Made by a program: the position numbers and the translations under genes. Below, in pieces: positions 1 through 9,194 of a stretch of DNA of 64,000 bases. Numbering within the stretch: position 1 is the stretch's first letter; each line of letters opens with the position of its first letter. The DNA is from Hyphomonas sp. (lineage in GTDB: Bacteria > Pseudomonadota > Alphaproteobacteria > Caulobacterales > Hyphomonadaceae): positions 3,033,725-3,097,724 of the forward strand of contig CP051229.1 in the NCBI GenBank assembly GCA_017792365.1. Direction: 5' to 3'. Below the pieces are notes generated by a model. That model made no database searches. It worked only from the letters and a program-made list of their open reading frames with translations, and had not been told where the DNA came from.

Positions 1-612
1 TCCGCGCTGGCGCGGATGCGCGACCCGCAGACCGAAGTCTCGGCTCATTACATGGTTGAAGAGGACGGGGCGGTTCACGAGCTGGTGGCGGAGGAGGCGC
101 GCGCCTGGCATGCCGGCAGGAGCCAGTGGCAGGGCGACGATGACCTGAACTCGCGGTCGATCGGGATCGAGATCGTCAATGGCGGGCACGATTTCGGCCT
201 GCCTGCTTTTCCTGGCCAGCAGATCGAAGCGGTGATTGCGCTCTGCAACGAGATCATTGTGCGGCGGCAGATCCCCCAGACCCGGATTGTCGGCCACTCC
301 GATATAGCCCCCGATCGCAAGGACGATCCGGGAGAACGCTTCCCATGGCGGCGTCTGGCGGAAGCGGGCATTGGTCTGTGGCCGGAACCCGTCTCCGCTA
401 CGCCTGCGCCGGTCGCCGAACGTGAACTGGAGGCGGCCTATCGAACCATCGGCTATTCGGCGGTCCTGATCGACAGCGACATCAATTCGGTTACGCGCGC
501 TTTCCAGCGGCGCTGGCGGCAGGCTGATGTCAGCGGCGAGGCGGACGCCGAGACGCGTCGTCTGGCGGTAGGCGTTGCAGCTCTCTACGAGAGAAGCTCG
601 CCGTCCCGTTAA
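1..612 (+). CDS. AmpD-type N-acetylmuramoyl-L-alanine amidase with C-terminal peptidoglycan-binding domain (5' partial)
   Basis: The reading frame is open from base 1, so the true start lies upstream. The visible 203 residues begin inside an Amidase_2 (AmpD-like) fold. AWHAG and the GHSDIAPDRKDDPG segment, whose His and Asp are the expected zinc ligands, match that family. A short helical peptidoglycan-binding_1-like domain fills roughly the last 70 residues. Family members cleave the bond between MurNAc and the stem peptide, either in anhydro-muropeptide recycling or in wall remodelling. The signal-peptide region is outside the window, so cytoplasmic versus periplasmic location cannot be decided. 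The gene ends about 90 bases before the BLUF gene. The family is secure; the symbol is left blank because ampD and amiD types cannot be separated. Confidence 0.85.
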   Translation, partial: SALARMRDPQTEVSAHYMVEEDGAVHELVAEEARAWHAGRSQWQGDDDLNSRSIGIEIVNGGHDFGLPAFPGQQIEAVIALCNEIIVRRQIPQTRIVGHSDIAPDRKDDPGERFPWRRLAEAGIGLWPEPVSATPAPVAERELEAAYRTIGYSAVLIDSDINSVTRAFQRRWRQADVSGEADAETRRLAVGVAALYERSSPSR

Positions 613-704
613 AGGTTTCTTGCCGGCTTGCAGCTTAGGATGATCGCATCCAGCTGCGGAGAATGAGCCCGTTCAGCTGCGCTGGCGCGCTTCGGGAGCA
701 TGTC

Positions 705-1154
705 ATGACCGACGAGCTGCACAGAGTTGTCTACCTCAGTTCCGCAACGCAGGGGTTTCCCGCCGAAGCGCTTGAGGAGCTGCTGGTTGGCGCGCGCGAG
801 GCCAACGCTCGGCGCGGCGTCACCGGCATGCTGATCTACCACGACGGCAACTTTTTCCAGGTTCTGGAGGGCCGGAAGGCCGATGTGCTCGAAACTCTCG
901 ATCGCATCCGTGCCGACAGACGCCACGCGGGCATGATCATGCTCGAGAACCGGCCCTGCCGACGCTCGACATTCCCGGACTGGTCAATGGGCTATCGCGT
1001 GCTGGATGAGCTTAGCCAGCCACAGCGCGAGGGCTTCTTCGAGCTGGCGCGCGCGGCAAATGGCGATGGCACGCTGGAGCTGGTGCGCAACACGCCGATT
1101 GCTGTCTACCTCGACAGCTTCCTCAACTCGTTCCGGGAATTCGAGCAGGCCTGA
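705..1154 (+). CDS. Stand-alone BLUF-domain blue-light photoreceptor
   Basis: This 149-residue protein is essentially one BLUF (flavin-binding blue-light sensor) domain plus a short helical C-terminus. From the chosen start, Tyr10, Asn34, Gln52 (in FFQVLEG) and Trp93 (in PDWSMG) sit at the same spacing as AppA Tyr21, Asn45, Gln63 and Trp104, so the photoactive hydrogen-bond network is intact. I chose the ATG at 705 because GGGAG lies just upstream and because the extra 14 residues from the ATG at 663 precede the first strand of the fold. No output domain (EAL, GGDEF or cyclase) is attached, so it must act through a partner protein. Short BLUF proteins of this kind are known, but partners vary and none is visible next door. 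Confidence 0.92.
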   Translation: MTDELHRVVYLSSATQGFPAEALEELLVGAREANARRGVTGMLIYHDGNFFQVLEGRKADVLETLDRIRADRRHAGMIMLENRPCRRSTFPDWSMGYRVLDELSQPQREGFFELARAANGDGTLELVRNTPIAVYLDSFLNSFREFEQA

Positions 1155-1180
1155 CCGGCCTGCTCAGAGCGATCCCGCCG

Positions 1181-1507
1181 TTACTTCGGCTCGACGGCCG
1201 GCAGGTCGCCATCCGCAGCAAGCGGCTTGTTCGTCACGTAGACAGCGATATCGCGCAGGTTTTCCGGCGAGATGCCCGCTGACATGGGGGCCATCGTGCC
1301 GCTGGTCATCTTGGCGACGACATCCGTCGGCTCGAGCGTTTTGAGCTTTTCCATGAGCGGCGCGCCGCCCATGCCAGTGCCGTGGCACATGTTGCACCGC
1401 GCCTGGTAAATGGCTTCGCCCTCGCTCACGCCGGGCTGCGGTTCGGCAAATGCGGCAGGCGCAGCGAACAGACCCAGACCGGCTAACGCGGCAATAGACG
1501 CTCTCAT
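1181..1507 (-). CDS. Small periplasmic c-type cytochrome
   Basis: The 108-residue product has an N-terminal signal peptide ending near AFA (residues 19-21), then one CXXCH haem motif (CNMCH, Cys38-Cys41-His42) in a class I cytochrome c fold. A Met in the TMAPMS segment is a likely sixth ligand. The start is supported by GGAGGG a few bases upstream on the minus strand. It would carry electrons in the periplasm. The pattern SGTMAPMSAGIS resembles the cytochrome module at the N-terminus of the PQQ dehydrogenase near the right end of this window, but no dehydrogenase is adjacent here. It converges with the BLUF gene and lies downstream of the antiporter gene on the same strand. The redox partner is unknown. 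Confidence 0.85.
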   Translation of the reverse strand: MRASIAALAGLGLFAAPAAFAEPQPGVSEGEAIYQARCNMCHGTGMGGAPLMEKLKTLEPTDVVAKMTSGTMAPMSAGISPENLRDIAVYVTNKPLAADGDLPAVEPK

Positions 1508-1588
1508 TCAAGACCCTCCAGTAACGTGGCGGCACCTTACTACTATTGTGAAGATGAACGCGCTATGACCAAAAGCAGCAGGCCTGCA

Positions 1589-3451
1589 TTACCCAGTCGA
1601 AGGCGTTTCTGTCGACCGTTTTGTCTCTGCCGGCGGCCCGAAACTGAAGAGATAGTCGTCGACCGCAAATTTCGTGCGTTTGGGGTTGGGCGAGGGTTCA
1701 ATTCGCCCATTCGGCTTGATCACGAACAGGATGACCGTTTCGGCAGGCCGGATCTCAAGGAAGTCCGCATAGTCGAATTCCTCGGTGAGCCGCGTGCGGG
1801 TGAACTCCCAGCCTGACGCGATGCGCCGGTTCAACTCGCTGAGGGTGACGCCTTCCGGAAGGATCGATCCCCCGCCCACCGTGAAGTGCAATTCGTGACG
1901 CGAGCTTGCGCTGGCCTTGGCGCCGTCCTCGCCCGTGCCGTTGGGCTGCTGGATTTTCGTGCGGCCAAGCTGGAAGACATTCGAGCGGCCCATCTCGGGC
2001 CCGAGGTCGGTGCAGACCAGTGCGTTGTAGGCGTCGTTGTCCGTCGCAGCGATGAGGATGGCGTATTGCGACATGTCGAGGCGGTGTTCGGCGGCCTCCG
2101 AGAGGATCTCGCCGTAATAGACCGGGACGCCTTCGCGGCGTGCGCGGCTGAGGTGGTTCCAGTTCGTATCGGCGAGCAGGACGGGCATCTTGTATTCCTG
2201 CGCCTTGCGCGCGAACGCGGTGGTCCACGGCGAACCGCCGACGAACAAAATGCCTGGCGCCTCCCGAGCGCTGAGCTTGAGCGCCAGGGCGAGCGGTCGG
2301 ATCGAGAAGCCGTGCAGCACGACTGTCGCCACAACCACTAGGAAGGTGAGGGGAACGAGCCGCTCTGCGTCAGGAATGCCGTGCGACATGAGCGATTGTG
2401 CGAAAAAGCCCGCCACGGCCACGGCGACGACGCCGCGTGGGGCAATCCATGCGCAGATGGCGCGTTCGGCCAGGGTCAGCTTGGTGCCGATCGTGGACGT
2501 CATCACGACCAGCGGACGGATCACAAACAGCAAGGCCGCAAGGAACAGGAAATCGCGTGGGCCAATTACCGTCAGGTCGCCGAGCGAGGGCGTTGCGGTG
2601 AGAACGATGAACAGGCCCGACACGAGAATGACCGAGACGATCTCCTTGAAGCGCCGCAATTCCTCGAGGCTGCGCAGCCGCGTGTTGGCGAGGACGATGC
2701 CCATGACCGTTACGGTCAGCAGCCCCGCTTCTTCCAGGATCATGTTGGTGGCGGCGAAGGCGGCGATGACGGCGACGAGGAGTATGGGGGCCTTCAGGAA
2801 TTCCGGGACGAGACCGCGCACAAAGGCGAACGCAATCAGACGCGCGAGGACAAAGGCGATCAGGCTGCCGAAGACGACCGCGCCGCCAAGCCGGAATGCG
2901 ATTTCCAGAAGGCTGTGCCCTTCGGTGATGGCGATGGTGGCTTCGTAGGCGACGATCGCGAACAGGGCCCCGATCGGGTCGGCGATGATCGCCTCCCAGC
3001 GCAGGAGCGATGCCGGCCGCTTCGGCAACGCGGCCTGACGCAGAAGCGGCATGATCACCGTCGGTCCGGTGACCACCATGATGCCGCCGATGATTGCAGC
3101 GGTGGGTTCGCTCAGTCCGGCGAGGTGGTGCGCTGCGAGATAGGCAAGGCCCCATGTCACTGGCGCGCCATAGAAGATCACACGCCGCACCGCTGGCGAC
3201 GTTTCGCGGATCTCGGCGAAGTTCAGCGTGAGGCCGCCTTCAAACAGGATGATGGCGACGGCGACGGAGATCACGGGAGACAGGAGCTCCCCGAACGTGT
3301 CGGAGGGCTCGATCAGTCCAAGGGCCGGGCCGACGATGAAGCCGGTGGCGAGAAGGATCACGATTGCAGGAAGCTGGGTGCGCCACGCGACCCATTGCGC
3401 GCCGATGCCCAGCACGCCGATCAGTGCAATCTGAAGTACAGTATCGTGCAT
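1589..3451 (-). CDS. CPA-type Na+(K+)/H+ antiporter with cytoplasmic RCK/TrkA-N domain
   Basis: A 620-residue membrane protein. Roughly residues 5-390 form a hydrophobic Na_H_exchanger domain of about a dozen helices, including the FEGGLTLNF segment typical of the family. A TrkA-N (RCK) nucleotide-binding domain follows, beginning at GILFVGG, and a further C-terminal regulatory region follows that. Such proteins exchange a monovalent cation for protons across the inner membrane, with gating by a bound nucleotide or nucleotide-derived ligand. The frame extends upstream to 3538, but the first 29 residues of that version are arginine-rich and not membrane-like, so I start at MHDTVLQ (3451). The ion specificity, Na+ or K+, cannot be told from sequence alone. 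Confidence 0.88.
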   Translation of the reverse strand: MHDTVLQIALIGVLGIGAQWVAWRTQLPAIVILLATGFIVGPALGLIEPSDTFGELLSPVISVAVAIILFEGGLTLNFAEIRETSPAVRRVIFYGAPVTWGLAYLAAHHLAGLSEPTAAIIGGIMVVTGPTVIMPLLRQAALPKRPASLLRWEAIIADPIGALFAIVAYEATIAITEGHSLLEIAFRLGGAVVFGSLIAFVLARLIAFAFVRGLVPEFLKAPILLVAVIAAFAATNMILEEAGLLTVTVMGIVLANTRLRSLEELRRFKEIVSVILVSGLFIVLTATPSLGDLTVIGPRDFLFLAALLFVIRPLVVMTSTIGTKLTLAERAICAWIAPRGVVAVAVAGFFAQSLMSHGIPDAERLVPLTFLVVVATVVLHGFSIRPLALALKLSAREAPGILFVGGSPWTTAFARKAQEYKMPVLLADTNWNHLSRARREGVPVYYGEILSEAAEHRLDMSQYAILIAATDNDAYNALVCTDLGPEMGRSNVFQLGRTKIQQPNGTGEDGAKASASSRHELHFTVGGGSILPEGVTLSELNRRIASGWEFTRTRLTEEFDYADFLEIRPAETVILFVIKPNGRIEPSPNPKRTKFAVDDYLFSFGPPAETKRSTETPSTG

Positions 3452-3569
3452 ACCCGCGCCGCGTTCGAGTTTGCGCCGCAGCGCCCGTAACCTGTCTCGC
3501 TGAAACGGACGTAGGCAGCAAGGGGCGGACGCTCGCAACCCGGCGCTGAGGGTGATATAGCGCGCGATC

Positions 3570-3963
<394 letters not shown>

Positions 3964-4315
3964 ATATCTTGTGCCTCGGCAGCTGGCGCGCTCAAGATGT
4001 AGTAGCTTCTGCCGATGAAGTAGACGGGACCCGACCAGCAGAACTCGGCGGGGTTGCAGAGTCTTCATGCGGGCTGCCTCAAAGATTTACACAGCCTTCA
4101 CCGAATTCTTCACAGATGAAGACTTCATGGGTCCGGCAAGAGTCATGGTTTGTTCTGTAATCATTCCGAATCGGTCGAGCCGTAGACCATGAGGTCCCGT
4201 TGTTTCCCTTAATTTCCCATGCTATCCCGAAAATGCGCGCAGAGGCTGGGGAATCGGTCGGCGGCGCGTCGTTTCGGGCGTCCACTTTCCTGGACCAGTT
4301 ATTGGGCATTTCAGC
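3964..4315. other. Intergenic control region between rnpB and mraZ
   Basis: These 352 bases contain no convincing gene; open frames here are short and lack family features. The stretch is less GC-rich than its surroundings around 4079-4230. It contains three GANTC sites (4059-4063, 4168-4172, 4251-4255), the recognition sequence of the cell-cycle methylase CcrM. A 10-base direct repeat GAATCGGTCG (4168-4177 and 4251-4260) brackets the four-unit MraZ box. The dcw promoter is expected here, but I cannot place -35 and -10 elements with confidence. Confidence 0.6.
4196..4228 (-). promoter_or_regulatory. Probable MraZ box (four repeats with 10-bp period)
   Basis: CCC triplets recur at 4196, 4206, 4216 and 4226, an exact 10-base period. 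Read on the minus strand this is GGGAN followed by five spacer bases, repeated four times. MraZ is known to bind several direct repeats of a TGGGN/GTGGG-type unit spaced by one helical turn just upstream of its own gene and to control the dcw operon. The position, about 90 bases before the mraZ start, fits autoregulation. That MraZ binds here is inference. Confidence 0.75.
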
Positions 4316-4780
4316 GTGTTTCTCTCGTCCCATGAGAGCGGCGTCGACGCGAAGAAGCGGGTGTCCATCCCGGCTTCCTTCCGCAGGGCGTTGGCCGGAG
4401 AGGACTCGGTGTTCGTCTGGCCGTCGCTCGACAAGAACTGCCTGGAAGGCGGCGGTGACCGGCTCGTCGCCCGGTTCCAGAACGCCATCATGCGGCTGAA
4501 GCCAATGGATCAGCGTCGCGAGGCGCTTTCCTACGCGATTTTCGGGCGCGGACGGTCCTACAAGTTCGACGACGGCGGACGTATCGTGATGGACGCAGAA
4601 TTGCTCGATTTTGCCGGCATTACGGACAAGGCCCTGTTTGTCGGGCTCGGCGACCGTTTCCAGATCTGGGCGCCGCAGGATCACCAGCCGCGCCTGTCAG
4701 AACTGCAGAACCTGGCGCGCGATTCCATGGATCTGCTTGATCCGTTTGATGATGAGCCGGAGGCGCTGCATCCGCGATGA
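4316..4780 (+). CDS. mraZ: Division/cell wall cluster transcriptional regulator MraZ
   Basis: The 154-residue protein opens with MFLSSHESGVDAKKRVSIPA, the expected MraZ N-terminus, and contains two SpoVT-AbrB-like DNA-binding domains. The second holds the GRGRSYKFDDGGRIVM strand pair. MraZ oligomerises into a ring and binds repeated sites upstream of its own gene. The start is GTG at 4316, the only start giving the canonical N-terminus. The stop overlaps the rsmH start as ATGA, so translation is probably coupled. It heads the dcw operon, as in most bacteria. Confidence 0.95.
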   Translation: MFLSSHESGVDAKKRVSIPASFRRALAGEDSVFVWPSLDKNCLEGGGDRLVARFQNAIMRLKPMDQRREALSYAIFGRGRSYKFDDGGRIVMDAELLDFAGITDKALFVGLGDRFQIWAPQDHQPRLSELQNLARDSMDLLDPFDDEPEALHPR

Positions 4781-5793
4781 CCGCCGAAGCGACAGACGCA
4801 AGGCATGTTCCGGTTCTTGTCCGGCAGGTCGTGGAGGCGCTGGCGCCGATTGACGGCGCGGTTCTGGTCGACGGCACCTATGGCGGCGGCGGCTATTCGC
4901 GCGCGGCGCTCGCGGTTGCCGACTGCAAGGTGATCGCGATCGACCGCGATCCCGATGCGATGCAGCGCGCATGGAAGCACGCAGGTCAGGATCCTCGGCT
5001 GATCCCCGCACCGGGCGTGTTCAGCGAAATCGAGAGCATCGTGCGTGCGGCGGGGCACGAGCAGGTGGACGGCGCAATGCTCGATATCGGCGTGTCCTCC
5101 TACCATCTTGATGAAGACCAGCGCGGGTTTTCCTTCCAGCGCGAAGGTCCGCTGGACATGCGCATGAGCCGCAAGGGTCCCAGCGCTGCAGATGTCGTGA
5201 ACACGATGTCCGAACAGAACATCGCGAACATCATCTTCAGGCTGGGGGAGGAGCAGGCCTCCCGCCGGATCGCGCGGGCCATTGTCGAGCGCCGCAAGAG
5301 CGAGCCGTTCAGGACGACGCTGGATCTCGCCGAGGTGGTTTCCGGCGCTGTCGGCGGCCGCAAGGGGCAGCGGACCCATCCGGCCACCAAGACGTTCCAG
5401 GCGCTGCGGATCTACGTGAACGACGAACTGGGCGAACTGGCGCGCGCCCTCCATGCCATCGAGCGCATCCTCAAGCCGGACGGCCGGCTGGTCGTCGTGA
5501 CGTTCCATTCGCTCGAGGACCGGATCGTGAAGGACTTCCTGCGCGAGCGGTCGGGCCAGGCGCCCGGCGTCTCGCGCCACGTGCCCGGCCTGCCGAAAGG
5601 CCCGGCGCCGACATTCGACGTGTTCGAGAAGCGGGCGATCGAACCGTCGGGCGCCGAGGTGATTTCGAATCCCCGCGCGCGCTCCGCCAAACTGCGCTGG
5701 GCGATGCGCACGATGGCGCCCGCACGCGATACGCCGATCGAAGGACTGCCAAGACTGCCGGAAGTCAGCAAACTCGAAGGAGTGACGTCATGA
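4777..5793 (+). CDS. rsmH: 16S rRNA (cytosine1402-N4)-methyltransferase RsmH
   Basis: A 338-residue enzyme that uses S-adenosylmethionine to methylate N4 of C1402 in the ribosomal P site. The SAM-binding loop LVDGTYGGGGYSRAAL, the acidic IDRDPDAM segment and the C-terminal VVVTFHSLEDRIVKDF block are all typical of RsmH (formerly MraW). The length matches the family. It overlaps mraZ upstream by four bases (ATGA) and ftsL downstream in the same way, which places it firmly in the dcw operon. Confidence 0.96.
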   Translation: MTAEATDARHVPVLVRQVVEALAPIDGAVLVDGTYGGGGYSRAALAVADCKVIAIDRDPDAMQRAWKHAGQDPRLIPAPGVFSEIESIVRAAGHEQVDGAMLDIGVSSYHLDEDQRGFSFQREGPLDMRMSRKGPSAADVVNTMSEQNIANIIFRLGEEQASRRIARAIVERRKSEPFRTTLDLAEVVSGAVGGRKGQRTHPATKTFQALRIYVNDELGELARALHAIERILKPDGRLVVVTFHSLEDRIVKDFLRERSGQAPGVSRHVPGLPKGPAPTFDVFEKRAIEPSGAEVISNPRARSAKLRWAMRTMAPARDTPIEGLPRLPEVSKLEGVTS

Positions 5794-6098
5794 TGCGGCT
5801 ACTGATCGCCGGGGGCGTTGTCGTCGCCGGTCTCGCGGTTGGCGTCTATCGCGCCAAGCTTGGAGCAGAGCAGACGGACATGCGGATTTCGGATCTGCGC
5901 GGCGAGATCGTGCGGGTGAATGAGGAGATCTCGGTGCTGCAGGCGGAAGAGGCCTACCTCTCAAGGCCCGAGCGCATTGGCCCGCTGGCGCGCGAGCGGC
6001 TGGGCATGCAGCCGGCGAAGCCGGAGCAGTTCACCGCCGACGAGATGCTGACGCACAGGGTCGGGCAGGAACGACACTACGACGTGCGCGGTGACTGA
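5790..6098 (+). CDS. ftsL: Cell division protein FtsL
   Basis: A 102-residue bitopic protein with a single N-terminal transmembrane segment (about residues 4-20) followed by a periplasmic coiled-coil region (the ISDLRGEIVRVNEEISVLQAEEAYL part). It ends with the RIGPLARERLGM block seen in alphaproteobacterial FtsL. With FtsB and FtsQ it links the Z-ring to the FtsWI septal synthase. Sequence similarity in FtsL is low, so the call rests on topology, coiled coil, the C-terminal block and position between rsmH and ftsI. It starts with an ATGA overlap on rsmH; the alternative ATG is one codon downstream. Confidence 0.88.
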   Translation: MMRLLIAGGVVVAGLAVGVYRAKLGAEQTDMRISDLRGEIVRVNEEISVLQAEEAYLSRPERIGPLARERLGMQPAKPEQFTADEMLTHRVGQERHYDVRGD

Positions 6099-6103
6099 CC
6101 GCA

Positions 6104-7749
6104 ATGCACCGCCCGGTCGAAGCTGACGCCGACAGATGGGGGATGACCCGTAGCCGCCTGGTCGCAGGGGCGCTGGCGCTGGTGTTCGCGGTCATCGTGG
6201 GGCGCGCAGGCCAGATTGCACTGGTGAACGAGGCGAGCGCTTCAAGCGGCGCAACCGCCACCGAAGCGAGGCGGGCGAACATCGTCGACCGCAATGGCGA
6301 CCTTCTGGCGACATCGCTGTCGGCGTGGACGTTGGCGGCGGACCCCGGAAAGATCTGGGATGCGCGCGAAGTGGCGCAGGGCATCGCGCAGGTGCTGCCG
6401 GGGATCGATGTCGAGGCGCTGAGCGAACGCCTGTCCAACAGCAACCGCAAGTACGCTCTCATCCGTCGCGGCCTGACGCCAAGACAGCGCCAGGCGGTGA
6501 TGGAGCTCGGACTGGAGGGCGTCTATTTCGAGAGCGAGATGCGCCGGGTCTATCCCGCCGGTAGGCTGGCGGGGCATCTGCTCGGGTTTACCGACGTGGA
6601 CGGGCGCGGCATCGAAGGCCTCGAATACGTGTTCAATGACCGGTTGTCGGAAGGCGGCGAGCCGCTGCGCCTGACCATCGACGCCAGCGTTCAGTACGCG
6701 CTGGAATCCGAGCTTGAACTCGCTTCAGAAGAATTCGTCATGGCCGGCGCGACCGGCATGGTGATCGATGCGCACACCGGCGCAGTGCGCGCGATGGCGT
6801 CATGGCCGTTCATCGATCCCAACCATCCCGCACGGATCGAGAAGGACGCGCTGCGCAACCGCGCGGTGACAGGGTGCTGGACCGGCTCCGTCTACAAGCC
6901 GCTCACGGTTGCGGGCGCGCTGGAGGCGGGTGCGGTGCAGGCCGCGATCTGTTCGATGTCTCCGAGCCGTTGCGCTTTGGATCCGAGGAGATCACCGACG
7001 GCTACGAGTTCGAATACCCCTATGCGGTCAGCGTTCGCGACATCATCATCAACTCTTCAAACATTGGCGTTGCGAAGATCGCAGGCCGCATGGGCGTCAC
7101 GGCGCATCGCGAGTTTCTTGATCAACTCGGGCTGCTGGGCCGACTTGATTACGTCGGTCCGCGCGCGCAGGCGGCCCTGCCGCCGCCGCGCTGGACCGAG
7201 CTGGCCTCAGCGACGGTCAGCTATGGGCACGGGATTTCCGTGGCGCCGATCGCATTCGCCATGAGCTACGTCCCGCTCGCAAACGGCGGCCTCTACCTCG
7301 CGCCCAAATTCGCCGAAACCGAGGGAGGCGCGCCGATCGAGCCTGTGCGGGTCCTGTCGGAGGAGACCTCCAGCACCGTGGTCAGCATGATGCGGGACGT
7401 GGTGCTGCGCGGCTCGGGCAGGCTCGCGGACACGGCAGGCTATGAAGTCGCCGGAAAGACGGGTACTGCGGAAAAGCCCGTGGATGGCGTCTACGATCCC
7501 AATCGGAACGTGACGTCGTTTGCGGCGATTTTTCCGGCGTCTCGCCCAGAATTCGTCGTGTTGATCGTTCTGGATGAGGCGCAACCTCGCTCGGGAGGGT
7601 CGCGGACGGCCGCCCATACGGCGGCGGCGATTGCTGGTCGTCTGATCGGCCGTGCGGCGCCGATGCTGGATGTCCAGCCGATCCTGTCTGCACCGAAAGT
7701 TTCGGTGGTGACCACGCCCGACGCCCATACGGAGACGCCCGCGCTTTGA
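6104..7749 (+). CDS. ftsI: Septal peptidoglycan transpeptidase FtsI (PBP3), reading frame broken near 6943
   Basis: FtsI cross-links septal peptidoglycan. The first frame (from ATG 6104) gives the membrane anchor, the dimerisation domain and the active-site SVYK motif (Ser at 6887, Lys at 6896). The +1 frame gives the SSN motif (NSSNIGVAK), the KTG motif (AGKTGTAEK) and the C-terminus up to 7749. The two join at about 6943, where adding one G turns GCCGCGAT into GCCGGCGAT and restores AGDLFDV. Just before the SxxK motif the sequence reads TGCWTGS, one residue shorter than the family's TGxxEPGS, suggesting further lost bases at 6872-6884. An organism needs this gene, so I read these as sequence errors. 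The stop overlaps the murE start (TTGA). Confidence 0.92.
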
Positions 7750-9194
7750 AACTCGACAAGCTGATAGACGGAGCGCCTGCGCTCGAGATCACTGGCGTGA
7801 CGGCGGACAGCCGACGCGTGAAGAAGGGCTTTCTGTTCGTTGCGCTGCAGGGCGTCGCAGAAGACGGACGCGACTATATTGCCAAGGCGATCAAGGCGGG
7901 CGCCGCCGCCATCCTGACCGATGAGCGCGAGGGCGAGTGGAAGATTCCCTCAGTGAAGGTCGCCAATCCGCGTGCGATGCTGGCGCAGATTGCCGCCCAT
8001 GTCTGGCCGCGCCAGCCGTCGACCATCGCGGCGGTGACAGGGACAAATGGCAAGAGTTCGACCGTCGACTTCCTGCGCCAGATCTGGTCGCAGCTCGACC
8101 ACAAGGCCGCTTCGATGGGGACGCTGGGCGCGGTCGGTCCGTCCGGGAAAGTGAACCTCGGTCACACCACGCCCGATCCGGTCGCCGTGCACGAGACGCT
8201 CGACAGGCTGGTCGGGGAGGGCGTGGAGCATGTCGCGCTGGAAGCATCCTCTCACGGGCTGATGCAGTACCGGCTGGAAGGTGTGAAGATGACGGCCGGC
8301 GCCTTCACGAACCTGACGCAGGACCACCTCGACTATCACAAGGACTTCGACGAGTACCGCAACGCCAAGCTGCGCCTCTTCACCGACCTGCTGCCGGAAG
8401 GCGCGCCTGCTGTCATCAATGCCGACAGCCCGGAGCGCGACGTGTTCGAGGCAGCGGCCAAGAAAGCTGGCCTGCGCTGCGTCACGTACGGCTGGAAGGG
8501 CGACGACATCTGGTTCGACGAGATCACCCCGCGTGCGACCGGGCAGGACCTGCGCATCCAGTGGGCGGAAGGCGGAACGGATCACGAGAAGCTGGTGCAC
8601 CTGCCGTTGATCGGCGAGTTCCAGGCGCTGAATGCGATGGGCGCTGCCGCGCTGGCGATGGCGTTGGGCGATCCTGCAGAGCGCGTGCTGGATGCGCTCA
8701 CCAAGCTGAGAGGCGTTCAGGGCAGGCTGGAGCTTGTCGGCGAGACTGCGGAGAAGGCCCCGGTGTTTGTCGATTACGCCCACACACCTGACGGCCTCGA
8801 TACGCTTCTGCGGGCAGCGCGGCCGCACGTGCGTGGCCGCATCGTGCTGGTGTTCGGCTGCGGCGGCGATCGGGACCGCACCAAGCGCGAACCGATGGGG
8901 GCGGTCGCGGCCAAGTTCGCCGACGAGATCATCGTGACGGACGATAATCCGCGTACGGAAGATCCATCCGAAATCCGTACCTCCGTGCTGCGCGGCGCAA
9001 CCGGGGCTGATGAGATTTCGGACAGGGCGGCGGCCATCGTCGAGGGTGTACGTCGTCTCAAGAAGGGCGATGCGTTGCTGATCGCCGGCAAGGGCCACGA
9101 GACCGGACAGATTGTCGGCGACGAGGAAATACCGTTCTCCGATAGCGAAGTGGCGCGCGCGGCTGTTGCAAGTGCGGGAGGCTCTGTTGCCTGA
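7746..9194 (+). CDS. murE: UDP-MurNAc-L-Ala-D-Glu:meso-diaminopimelate ligase MurE
   Basis: The 482-residue Mur ligase adds meso-diaminopimelate to UDP-MurNAc-dipeptide using ATP. It has the ATP-binding loop VTGTNGKSS, the family segment YAHTPDGL, and DNPRTEDP, whose DNPR motif marks diaminopimelate rather than lysine specificity. The three-domain length is normal. The start is TTG at 7746, overlapping the ftsI stop by four bases, and the N-terminus KLDKLIDG fits the family. It works between MurD and MurF in the cytoplasmic pathway to lipid II. Confidence 0.96.
   Translation: MKLDKLIDGAPALEITGVTADSRRVKKGFLFVALQGVAEDGRDYIAKAIKAGAAAILTDEREGEWKIPSVKVANPRAMLAQIAAHVWPRQPSTIAAVTGTNGKSSTVDFLRQIWSQLDHKAASMGTLGAVGPSGKVNLGHTTPDPVAVHETLDRLVGEGVEHVALEASSHGLMQYRLEGVKMTAGAFTNLTQDHLDYHKDFDEYRNAKLRLFTDLLPEGAPAVINADSPERDVFEAAAKKAGLRCVTYGWKGDDIWFDEITPRATGQDLRIQWAEGGTDHEKLVHLPLIGEFQALNAMGAAALAMALGDPAERVLDALTKLRGVQGRLELVGETAEKAPVFVDYAHTPDGLDTLLRAARPHVRGRIVLVFGCGGDRDRTKREPMGAVAAKFADEIIVTDDNPRTEDPSEIRTSVLRGATGADEISDRAAAIVEGVRRLKKGDALLIAGKGHETGQIVGDEEIPFSDSEVARAAVASAGGSVA

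Noticed and set aside
2381..3490. A 369-residue plus-strand frame
   Set aside because: Antisense to the antiporter gene; Asp/Gly/His-rich translation typical of a shadow frame.
6104..7749. ftsI (and murG, murC, ftsZ, recN) as pseudogenes
   Set aside because: Both parts of each gene are fully conserved and the genes are essential or core; simple base loss in the consensus is the better explanation.
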